Origin: Desmodesmus armatus
Lineage: Eukaryota; Chlorophyta; Chlorophyceae; Sphaeropleales; Scenedesmaceae
DNA: 64,000 nucleotides
Direction: 5' to 3'
Assembly (NCBI GenBank): GCA_007449985.2
Contig: VIIQ02000021.1
Span: 1-64,000, forward strand
In this document: positions 20,620 through 30,663 of the stretch, one piece after another
Layout: every line of letters begins with the position of its first letter
Numbering within the stretch: the first letter of the stretch is position 1
The notes under the pieces: generated by a model
What the model saw: the letters and a program-made list of their open reading frames with translations, nothing else
Database searches by the model: none
Told to the model about the DNA's origin: nothing
Program-made: the position numbers and the translations under genes

Positions 20620-23600
20620 ATGCTTGCCAAGCGCTTGCTTGGCAAGCTCAAGAAGAAGCCAAAGGACGGTGAAAAGCAGCCAAAGCCACCCCAGCAGAAG
20701 CACCCAGAAGACTCTAGCGAGTTTGGTTCAGAGTATACAGATACTGATGATGAAAGGGTCCATGATTTTGAGATAGGGCAGGAGAACTACTTGCTGCAAG
20801 TAGCACTAGCAACCAGCGCCCAGGATTATGATCACCATGCCACAAATGGCATTGCAGCAGAGGCAGCGACGCCAGGAGCTTGTGAGCTGTCAAAGAAGTA
20901 CTGGAGCCATGGCAGGTGGGTACTGTCAGCCTGTCAGTGCAGACAGTTTTAAAAGCTTCCCTTCTGCCCTGAGTATTCTTGTAGCTTGTCAGTCATCAAA
21001 ACCCATCAGCAACGCCATCAGCAGCACAGGCATGACCAGCAGAAGGTCAGGGGTGGGTCGGATGCTCGCAAGGTCATCACCAAGCAGCTGCCACACGTCT
21101 CTGTTTGCCAAAACTTCAGTGCTGCACTTCAGTATACACATTGGGCATGACCATTGTCGCATGCAGTTGTTAACACACAATGCACTTGGCAGCAGTGCCC
21201 AGCGCTGCACTCACAGCCCCAAGGCAGTGTGCATAATTGCATCTATCAGTTTGGGCTGCTGCTGTGGCTGATCCTGCCACCCCTGCCGCCGCTGCCGCCG
21301 CTGCTGCTGTTGCTGCTTGTCACTGCACCCTGCAGGCTGGATTACACAGATGCCTTGTGTGATGGGTTCTATGATATTGAGGGGGACTTCCCTGAAATAT
21401 CAGACAACCCTGCAGACTTCCCCACAATTGCAGCACTGCGGCATGTGCGCTGCTTCGAGGCAGACCCCAGGGAGGTGAGCAGCAGGAATGCTCCACACCC
21501 ACTCCGTGCTAGGTGGGGGAGGGGGGGGGGGAGAAGGGGGCAGGGGCGATGTGGGGGACTGCAGTGTGGTGGTGGGTGTGGCGCTGATCAATCAGCAGTG
21601 ACCGCAGAAGAGCGGCTGCTGATGCACCGGTTGCTGTGGTGGGTGTAGCTTCATGAGCAAGGATGTGCGCTGCTTCGAGGCAGACCCCAGGGCATGGGCA
21701 GCAGGCTTATCACATGGGGGAAGGCAGCGTTGAGGGGAAAAGTGCAACCCACACTGTGTGTGTATGTGGGGTGTATGGGGGGGGGGGGGGGGGGCGCAGC
21801 AGCGATAAGGGGATAACTGCAGGGGGGATAGCAAGGACTGGGGGGCTGCAGCAGCTGCTGCTCAAGCTGCTGTTGTGGGTGTCTCTATGAGCATCTAAAA
21901 GGCTGAGATTTTCCCAGTGTATCTGAGGAGCAGTGTGCACACCAGCAGCAGCAGGAGCAGCAGCAAGGGGCGGCAATGGCAGTTGTCTGGCGGTGTTTTG
22001 TGTTGTGTCCACCCTGACATAGAGGCATGTCGATGTACCCTGCCAATGCCTGCTGCTGCCTGCCTTCCTGTAATGCCATGGTTTGCTCGTCAGGTTGTGC
22101 TGGTGAACCGATTGATGGACCAGGCGTTGTGTGTGGCTGAGGAGCAGGCGCTGGCTAATGTGGCGGACGCAGCAGCGTTCGGCGAGGTGCAGAAAGTGCA
22201 GGTGGGTGGGTTTGCACAGGCTTCTTGTGGTTAAGGGCATGTGTAGCAAGTGCATGTGTGTGTGGGACACGTGGTGTGGGTGTACACAGCATCCATCACA
22301 GGCGCAGGAAGTGTGGGGTGGTTGTGGGCAGGATTGTTGTGCACGTGTGCAGAACAAGACGCATTGGTTTTTCAATGCATCGCACTGCAGAACGTCCTAA
22401 ACTTGCATTTGTCCCCTCCTCCCATGAACGTGATGCGACAACACACTTTGTTGTCATCATGCAGGCGCTGGCCGTGTATGTGTCCAACCGTCTGGGTGGT
22501 GCCGCCCACGAGGAGCAGCTGTGGGAGGCATACAGCGCCAGCAGCAGCAGCACACGCAACGACCCCGGCCGCTGTGTCATACTGCTGCTGGGCAGCCTGG
22601 CCCTAGGCACCAGCCGCCACAGGGGGCTGCTGTTCAAAGCCCTTGCAGATGAGATGGGCATGGCGTGTATGTTGGTGCGGGGGCGCGGGTATGGCCCCGC
22701 TGCTGCACGGGCCGCTGCTGCGGCGGCGGGGGGAGTGCTGGGTGACGGGGGCGTGGGACCCAGCAGCAGCAGCAGCAGCGTCAGCAGGGGCCGTCTGCAG
22801 GTGACGGCGGGATATGAGGGCCTCAGCGCATTTGTGTGCGTCCAGGTGGGTGTGGATTACTCCCGGGGGGTGGGGAGGGGGGGTGTTCCCATTGGGTGGA
22901 GAAGAGGGGGGGGGGGGGGGGGGGGGGGGGGGGCTGTTGCACAGGGGTTGAGCTCTCCGTCGTGGTTCTGGGGGTCTGACTGGAATGCTGGCGAGGGACA
23001 TAGTGGGCAATTCTGTGTACTAGTATGCCAGGCTGACGGCTGAGTCAGTTGCTGTGATGTGTATGGTGCTCCGGCACGTCCCTAGCCGCATGCAGGAGGT
23101 AAAAGGCGGTGTGTTTACACAGAGTGCACACGTGCAGCATACTTTCACGAGCACATGTGTGGTTCAACATGTGTATTGGGCGCACACTTCATGTACCGAC
23201 CCTTCTCATGTTGTGCCTGCAGGTAGCTGGTGTGCCGTACCACCTTGACCTGCTGACGGCACCAGGAACACTCACACCCCTCAAGGAGGGTCGACCAGCC
23301 ATACCACCAGGTGAGAGGGACACTGATCGTTTGGCTTGAACATGAGCAACGGGGGGCGGCGGCGGCGGGGGGGGGGGGGGGGGGGTTGAGGTAAGAGATC
23401 ATCATGTGTGTCTTGTTTGGAGTAAATCATGTGTGTCTTGTTTGCAGTAAGAAATGGGCCAGCACTACAAGTAGTTGCGGTCAGCTGCCACCAATAGTGA
23501 TGTCACACCCCCCCAATGGCAGGTGGCCAGCTATACCTCCAGATGAGGAAGGCACCGCCACTCACAAAGCTTGGATGCACAGCTTGGGGGGGGGGGGTAG

Positions 23601-26600
23601 GTGTCATCCTGTGACTGATTGATCATAGGGACGGTAGGGTGTGTAACACAATAGCGGGGAGAGAGTAACAAAGGCTGCTTGCTGCACAACGCATTCCTAA
23701 GTTGCTGCTAGCACTCCTGCTGTTGTGACTGGTGGTGCCATCTTGCCCGCTTCCTGCTGTGTTCATGCAGCTGACCTACACCTGCTCAGCACTGTAACAG
23801 CAGCCATCGGCAGCAGCAGCAGCAGCAGCAGCCCAACAGCAGCAGGTAGCAGCAGCACTGCTGCTGCTGCTGCTGCTGCTGTAGGCCGCAGCAACCCCTT
23901 CGCCAGCAGCAGCAGTAGCGGCGCAGCCGGCTCTTCCCGCCCTCCCTTGGGTCCAGGGGGTGCAGCTGCTGCTGCTGCCGCTGCTGCTGCTGGAGGTGTT
24001 TTGGGTGGTGCCAGCAGCAGCAGGCAGCAGGGTGACGCAGTGCCTGACCTAATCAGCTTTGGGGAGGACTCTAATGAGTTGAGCTGTGGTCAGAACAGCA
24101 GTGTGATTAGTCAGGCCAGCGGGCTAAGTCAACAGAGTGGGATGTTGAGTCAGGTTAGTCAGTTCACAGAGGAGGAACTGGCAGTGGGAACCAACCCACA
24201 GCAGCAGCAGCAGCTGGCCAGGCTACAGCAGCAGCAGCGGCAGCAGCAGCAGCAGCTGCAGTACAGTCACCAGCAGGAGCAGCAGCAGCTGCTGCAGCAG
24301 CAGCAGCAGGGAGCCCTGCCAGATATGTTCAGCCAGCTGAACGTATCGCAGGGTGGGGGAGGGTTGCAGCCGGCATTGGGGGCTGGGGCACTGATGCAGC
24401 AGCAGCAGCCGCAACAGTATCACCACCAGCAGCAGCAGCAGCAGCAGCCGTTCTACCAGCAGCATTTCGGTCAGCAGCAGCAGCAGCACGATCCTTACCT
24501 CCAACAGCAGCAGCAGCAGCAGCAGCAGTACTATCAGCAACACCAACAACCGCCATACCAGCAGCAGCCGTACTACCAGCAGCAGCAGCAGTATCAGCAG
24601 CAGCAGCAGCAGTACCAGCAGCAGCAGTACCAGCCGCCGCCGGACCCTGGCCCTCCCCCCATGAGTCTCGGTAGCCATGCAGCCTGGGAGATAGACCCTG
24701 CAGAAATCACGCTGGGGCAGCGGATAGGCATTGGCAGCTATGGCGAAGTGTACAAGGGCATGTGGAGGGGGACGGAGGTGGCAGTGAAGCGCTTCCTGGA
24801 GCAAAACCTCAGCCCACAACTGGTACAGGTGGGTAGGAATAGAGTGGGCACAGCATATGGGGGTGTGCTGGGAAACCCCCACCCCCTGCCGCCGGAAGGT
24901 CACATGGTGGCAGGACGAGTTTGGTTCTGGGAGGTGGGGTGGGGGTGGGGAGGGGGGGGGGCACGGCTGCCTCGCCTGCCACCCATGTGTTTACTGCTCC
25001 CTTCTTTGACTTTCTGCAGTCATTTGCAGCTTGGCATCGCCTTGGCCTTGTCGCTGCGCCAACCACTCCTTGTGTCAATTGTGCAAACGTGTCTGTTCCA
25101 CATTCTGCCGGACCCAGAGGATGCCTGACCTTTCGTGTCTGCCAGTTACATACAGGCATGCAACCCTGTGCCCCCCCCCCTTTGCTCCCCCCCCCCCCCC
25201 CCCCTGCAGGAGTTCAAGGATGAGGTTGACATCATGGCCCGCTTGCGGCACCCCAACATTGTGCTCTTCATGGGGGCAGTCATGCAGGTGGGTGGGGGAC
25301 AGATGCATGGGCAACTGGTTAGCTACTGCAACTGTCAACAACTTGGCTGCCACATCAACTCTCCATCATATATTGTAAGAAAAACCCAACACAGCACAGC
25401 TTCACCAATTGCCGTCTGCTACAGTCCTCCCTATTTAGTCTCTGGCATGTTGCTTCATTGTGCCTTTCTTACTTATCGTTGCCCCTTCCTTTGTTCCCGC
25501 AGCCCAATCAGTTGGCCATCGTGACCCAGTTCATCCCTCGTGGCAGTCTGTTCAGGCTGGTTCACAGGAGCAAGGTGGCCATTGACCCACGGCGGCGACT
25601 GCAGATGGCCCTGGACATTGCTAGAGGTGAGGTGGGGGAGGGGTGTGTGTGGTGGTGGTGGGGGGGGGCGTTTTGGGGGAAGGGGGGGCGGGGCATAGCC
25701 GGAGGGCTGGTGACGGGAGGTCGCGTCTGGGTTTGAATCATACAACAGCAGTGTGTTCAGGCTGGTTCACAGGAGCAAGGTCGTCATCAATCCACGGCGG
25801 CGCCTACAGATGGCCCTCGACATTGCTAGAGGTGAGCGCAAGGCTGTAGCACGGGCATACTTGGTGGTGGGGTGTGTTAAGCAGAGTGAATACAGGTGTA
25901 TCTAGCATGTAGGCAACATATCAGTCACATTTGTGTGTGGCGGGGGGACCAAGCTTGCCCTGTCCATGTGCAGAGAGTGCACAGCCTGTCAGGCCCTTAC
26001 ATGTTCTGTATTGTCTGGCCTGCTTTGGTGTTGCTTGATGGGCATGAGTTGCCAACATTGATTGGTAGCACCTGCCCATCAAACAACACCGAAGCAGGCC
26101 AGACAATGCGTGACATGATGGCTTAGTCATAACAGCTGAGCAATACGCACCACATGGTGCGGTACAGGAAGGGGGCAGGGGGGGGTGTCTGGGTCCAGTT
26201 ATATGACGTTGTATCCTGGTCTGATTCCCCATTGCAGAGAGGGGGGGGGGCAAGGAGTCCCAGTTGTTTTTTTTTTGGGGGGGGGGGGGGCAGGAGCCCC
26301 CAGAAGGAGGGGGCATCTGGGTTCAGTCCTCTTCCAGCATCTTGTAGAAGAGTCAAACCACAGTGTTTTTTTTGGGGGGGGGGGTCCAGGTGGTGCATCG
26401 CATCCATGTGCAGGCCTGCGCCCTCCCTCACTGTGAACAACCCCCACCACCACCGCCACCCACACCCCACCCTCCCCATGTATGCCTGCTGCTGCCCCTG
26501 CGATCCCCTGTATTCACTGTCAGGCATGAACTACCTTCACACTGGTCACCCTGCCATCGTCCACCGGGACCTCAAGTCACCCAACCTGCTGGTGGACAGG

Positions 26601-28282
26601 GACTGGACAGTCAAGGTGAGGGGCAGGGAAGAAGGGCACCTGAGTGGAATGGAGCTTTTTTGTGGGGCAGGTGCTGGACAAGCAGCACCATATGGGAGGC
26701 TTTTACCGGAGACTGTGGGCAGATGGTTGTTGAAGGGCCCGGCTAATAGCAAACAGAGAGATAGATGCACCTCAGCTCCTCCTGGGTGGTTGAGGTGGTG
26801 GTGCTCGGTGTGTGTGTGTGGGGGGGGGGGGTAAAGAATGACGACTGAAGTATCAAGGTGGTCAACTGCATGAGGAGTGTGTGTCAAGCAGATATAGGGA
26901 GAGTGTGTGAGGAGGGGGGTGTGGGTTGGGCAGTGATGCTCTAGACTGCTTGCAAAGCATGCAGCAACGCAGGCATGAGGGGGGGGGGGGGGGGAATCTT
27001 TGTCTTTGTGGTCGCACCTGCCATTCTTGCAAGTTGAATTATCAGCAGGGCAATTGCACCGGGGACGCATTTGCAATGGGATGTGTTGGCAACTTCTCAT
27101 TCGCTGACACCATCGCCGCTGCTGCTGCCGCCGCCGCTGCTGCTGCTGTTCAGGTGTGTGACTTTGGTCTGTCGCGTGTGAAGCAGAGCACCTTCCTCAC
27201 AAGCAAGAGCCATGGGGGAACACCAGAGTGGATGGCACCAGGTGGGCTGGCGTTGAACGTCGGATTTTGTATCCGCAACACAGAGACCCTGTGCAACAAA
27301 CGGTGTTGACGTCATAGCATTGTCAGGAGTGCAAGTGTCAAAGTGACGGTTGACAAGCTGCTTGTCTTTATACTGACTCTGTGCCTGCATCCTTGGATCC
27401 CCCCCCTCCTGCAACACCCCCCCCCCCACCCCCCAACCCCCAGATATTGTGCGCAACGAGTCTTCTGTGAGACTGAAGTTCCTATTAGCAAGCTATTTGG
27501 CGTGTCACTGACTCTGTGCTTGTATCCCTGCCTCCCCCCTGGCGCATGCAGAGATCCTGCGCAATGAGCCTTCTGATGAGAAGGCTGATGTGTACAGCTT
27601 TGGTGTCATTGCGTTGCTGGCAATGCCGATGTCAAAGTGCATGCTGCCAATCTAGCTGTCTTGCCACTGGATGTGTGCCTGCCCCCCCCCCCCAAACCAC
27701 CACCGCCACCACCACCACCACCATCATTGCCCCCCCCCCCCCAAACCACCACCACCACCGCCACCACCACCACCACCATCATTGCCCCCCCCCCCCAACC
27801 ACCACCACCACCGCCACCACCACCACCACCATCATTGCCCCCCCCCCCCCCCCCAAACCACCACCACCACCGCCACCACCACCACCATCATGCCCCCCCC
27901 CCAAACCACCACCACCACCGCCACCACCACCACCACCATCATCCCCCCCCCCAAACCACCACCACCACCGCCACCACCACCACCATCATTGCCCCCCCCC
28001 CCCCCCCCAAACCACCACCACCACCACCGCCACCACCACCACCATCATTGCCCCCCCCCCCCAAACCACCACCACCACCGCCACCACCACCACCATTATT
28101 GCCCCCCCCCTCAACCACACAGAGATCCTGCGCAACGAGCCTTCTGATGAGAAGGCTGACGTGTACAGCTTTGGTGTCATCCTGTATGAGCTGGTCACAG
28201 GGCTGGAGCCATGGAGCAGCCTTAACCCTATGCAGGTGGGCAGGATGATTGTCGAGGGCGGCAGTGTGTGTGGGTGGGTGGG

Positions 28283-28330
<48 letters not shown>

Positions 28331-28367
28331 TGTGTGCGTGCGTGCGTGCGCGTGCGCGTGCGCGTGC

Positions 28368-28401
<34 letters not shown>

Positions 28402-29529
28402 AGAAGGGGGGCGGGTAGGGTGCAGGAGGGTGGGGGGCATTTGTGGGAGAGAAGGATTGCTTTGGGGGGGGGGGGTATTGAGGGATGTATGTGTATGGGG
28501 CAGCGGGAGAGGGGGAGGGGGGGGGGAGCGAGGGGGTGGCAAGGAGGACAGAAGGCTGTGTGCCTCCCACATGCAGTCACACTGAAGCTCTCCTGTCAAG
28601 CTAACACATCTTACGCCTACTAACGGGTTCTTTTGCTGCTGCTGCTGCTGCTGCACCGCAGGTTGTTGGTGCTGTTGGCTTTGCCAACCAGCGGCTGAAG
28701 CTGCCTGCCGAGCTTGATAATCGTGTAACAGGCATCATTAACCACTGCTGGGCCAGTGAATCTGCAGCAAGACCCAGCTTCTCGCAGGTGGGTGTGGTTT
28801 TGGTGTGTGGGTGGGTTGGGGGGGGTGAGGGCATTTTGGGGGGCGGGGGTGCGAGCGGTGTGTGTAGGATGACGACGAGGGTGAGGTTTTTGATAGCAAT
28901 GCGCAGCGCATGTTTCGAGGTGGGGGAAGTGCGTGGATTTTTGTTGTGCAGTAGCGTTGCCATCAGGCGTTCATACCAGTCTCAGGATCCATGGGCAGAC
29001 GGCAGGGAAGCTGCTTACTTACGGTCTGTCAGGCCACTTGCATGTCTGGTGCGGCATCCTCACCATCATCTGTTCTCCCTCGCACCTATGCTCTAAGGAG
29101 GGGGGGTCTGGGTGATACGTGTGGCAACCGTGTGCTTGACCCCCCACCCTTACCACCCCCACCTGCCCCTGTGTGGTCGTTGCATCTGCATAATATGCGT
29201 GACCAACTGTAAGCTCCCCCCACCCCCCACCCCTTTCGTGCTGCTTGTTGGATCAGGTTCTGGAGTCTCTTCGGGCTCTCAAGGAGTTGCCTTACATCAA
29301 TCAGCGGCAACAGGAGTCAGACCAACCAGCACCTACAGCAGCGGCAGGCGGCGATGGCAGCAGTGGTGCTGCTGGCAGTGGCAGCAATGCAGCAGCAGCA
29401 GCTGGTGAGGGCAGCATGCAGCGGGTCGACTCGGCGGCTAGTGGGGGTGTTACTGATGCGAGTGGGCCCCTGCACAGCATTGAGAGCCCTTCAGCAGTGG
29501 CAGCAGCAGCCACATCATCGCTTGGCTGA
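20620..29529 (+). CDS. EDR1/CTR1-type Raf-like MAPKK kinase
   Basis: Predicted 987-residue Ser/Thr protein kinase in thirteen exons: 20620-20915, 21336-21474, 22094-22201, 22465-22845, 23223-23310, 23771-24828, 25210-25287, 25503-25626, 26524-26615, 27154-27241, 28123-28235, 28662-28787, 29257-29529. All phases fit. Residues ~50-340 form the EDR1 domain ([61 protein letters not shown]). Residues ~340-640 are disordered, with poly-Ser, poly-Ala and long poly-Gln. The kinase domain has the glycine loop [11 protein letters not shown], catalytic Lys ~677 in [16 protein letters not shown] (Asp ~773), [16 protein letters not shown] spanning an exon junction, and [15 protein letters not shown], so it should be active. 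The plant group includes CTR1 (ethylene) and EDR1 (defence, senescence). The role here is unknown. Start ATG 20620 is supported by the charged N-terminus before the EDR1 domain. Confidence 0.93.
21661..21690 (+). repeat. Ghost copy of kinase exon 2 donor end (intron 2)
   Basis: ATGTGCGCTGCTTCGAGGCA followed by GACCCCAGGG repeats the last ~30 bp of exon 2 ([10 protein letters not shown], ending 21474), 187 bp downstream. The donor GTGAGC is degraded to GCATGGGC. Confidence 0.8.
23519..23550 (+). repeat. Ghost copy of kinase exon 5 donor end (intron 5)
   Basis: GGCCAGCTATACCTCCAGAT parallels CGACCAGCCATACCACCAGG at the end of exon 5 (23310). The donor GTGAG is now ATGAG. Confidence 0.65.
25746..25832 (+). 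repeat. Ghost or alternative copy of kinase exon 8 (intron 8)
   Basis: Repeats the last 84 bp of exon 8, ending in an intact GTGAGC donor. It reads [20 protein letters not shown] against [20 protein letters not shown] in the true exon. Several of the changes are synonymous. The preceding CAG acceptor is out of phase with exon 7, so use as an alternative exon is unlikely. Confidence 0.8.
26010..26107. ncRNA. Candidate hairpin RNA in kinase intron 8
   Basis: Arms 26010-26044 and 26073-26107 are inverted copies (left arm starts ATTGTCTGGCCTGC, right arm ends GCAGGCCAGACAAT), 35 bp long with about three mismatches, around a 28-base loop. Size and pairing suit a small-RNA precursor. An inverted fragment or tiny MITE is equally possible. 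Confidence 0.4.
27443..27618 (+). repeat. Two ghost copies of kinase exon 11 acceptor end (intron 10)
   Basis: 27552-27612 repeats the first ~60 bp of exon 11 ([19 protein letters not shown]) after GCATGCAG, nearly without change. 27443-27470 is an older copy (CAG then ATATTGTGCGCAACGAGTCT). The true exon begins at 28123. The nearer copy has a working-looking acceptor in the right phase and could be mis-spliced. Confidence 0.85.
27680..28110 (+). repeat. CCA/CCG and poly-C minisatellite in kinase intron 10
   Basis: About eight units of ~45-60 bp, each being (CCA)n with one CCG, then CATCATTG and a C run of 8-18, then AAA. It lies just before exon 11 and gives His/Pro reading frames with no protein meaning. 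Confidence 0.9.
28265..28400. repeat. Alternating GTGC/GT microsatellite (Z-DNA-prone) in kinase intron 11
   Basis: GTGG units pass into ~14 GTGC units, then GCGTGC, then (GT)n to 28400. Most of it is strictly alternating purine-pyrimidine for over 100 bp. Confidence 0.9.
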
Positions 29530-29555
29530 GCGGGGGTGCAGCTGCAGCTTCCACT

Positions 29556-29574
<19 letters not shown>

Positions 29575-29592
<18 letters not shown>

Positions 29593-29815
29593 TGGTGGTG
29601 GTGATGGCAGCAGTGGTGCTGCCGGCAGTGGCAGCACCGGCAATGCAGCTGAGCCGAGCATGCAGCTGCAGCACTGACTCATTATGATGGATTGCTTGCT
29701 TGACCCGCTGGCTATGTGGGGCAGGGTCAATGCAGCAGGGGGATGAGCCCCTACACAGCATTGAAAGCCCCTCAGCAGTGGCAGCAGCAGCACCAGCAGC
29801 AGCGCAAGTCAAGAA
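29575..29815 (+). repeat. Duplicated 3' end of the kinase gene
   Basis: 29590-29665 and 29719-29810 repeat two parts of exon 13 ([13 protein letters not shown] and [16 protein letters not shown], originals at 29346-29390 and 29463-29510). They lie past the stop, in the 3' UTR. Confidence 0.75.
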
Positions 29816-30071
29816 GGCAGCCATGCGTCCCTGTTGGTTAGGGCTATGTAGGCATCGGGTGTACCGATATTCCCTACGGCATGTAGGTTACAGCATTAAT
29901 GGAAAATTCCAAAGCCATGTGCGGAGCTAGTAGCCGGCATGGCAGCATATGTTGGCACTGCAGTTTGGGTAGGCCACTTAGTGACACAGTTTGTACTGCC
30001 TTGTGTAGGCGTTAACGTTGCTCTTTTTGCAGTAGCAAGTGCGGTGTTGATTCACCATTTGTCAATTGCAA

Positions 30072-30076
30072 TGTAA
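30072..30076 (+). terminator. Putative TGTAA polyadenylation signal of the kinase gene
   Basis: TGTAA 543 bp after the stop codon; no closer copy was noticed. Confidence 0.4.
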
Positions 30077-30299
30077 CATGACTAAATGGCTTATTGTTGA
30101 ATACATTGTATTGCGCATTGGGTATGTGTTTGTTTGAGCAAGGGGGTGGATAGTAGTCCATCGGCGTGCGCTGACAGGCTGAACGGATCACTCCATCCAG
30201 CTCTAGAGCCTTTGTTAGTGTCATGCACATAAGTGCAACCTCTTCAGCCCACTGTCATCCCTCTGGTCCAGCCACCGTTGTTGACAATACACCAACAAG

Positions 30300-30530
30300 T
30301 CAAATCAAATCAAAGTTACACCTGTAGCTATGAAGCTCAAGAAACAAGTCAGCTGTCTACCTCCCGTCCCTGGTACATGGCTGCACAGCAAGAAGCGGAG
30401 GAGCATGTCTTGACATTTGACAGTGATGGTGCGCCGTAACACGTGGCTGGTGACAGTCACTCTCAAGTTGACAGTGTAAGTGGCTCTTGAGCTTCATAGC
30501 TACAGGTGTAACTTCGACTTGATTTGACTT
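30300..30530. repeat. Inverted repeat upstream of the LINE
   Basis: AGTTACACCTGTAGCTATGA plus AGCTCAAGA at 30314-30342 is perfectly inverted at 30485-30513 (29 bp). Looser pairing in TCAAATCAAATC / GATTTGACTT extends the arms. The spacer is ~140 bp. It may be a solo MITE, or part of the LINE 5' UTR. Confidence 0.8.
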
Positions 30531-30663
30531 GAAGTGGCAGTAGCAGTGCCCCTGCAACTGCCGCAACTGCCCTACAACAGCGCACAGCAGGTGCCAGCAG
30601 CTCTAGCAGAGCCTCAGTCACGGCGACAACGTTCATTGGCCAGCAGCTGCAAGGCTGCAGAAC

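Noticed and set aside
25746..25832. Mutually exclusive alternative exon 8 of the kinase
   Set aside because: The only nearby acceptor gives the wrong phase and the copy lacks the first 40 bp of the exon, so it is treated as a ghost copy.
27516..28418. 300-codon His/Thr/Pro frame
   Set aside because: Product of the CCA/C-run intron minisatellite; the kinase exon 11 inside it is explained by the spliced model.
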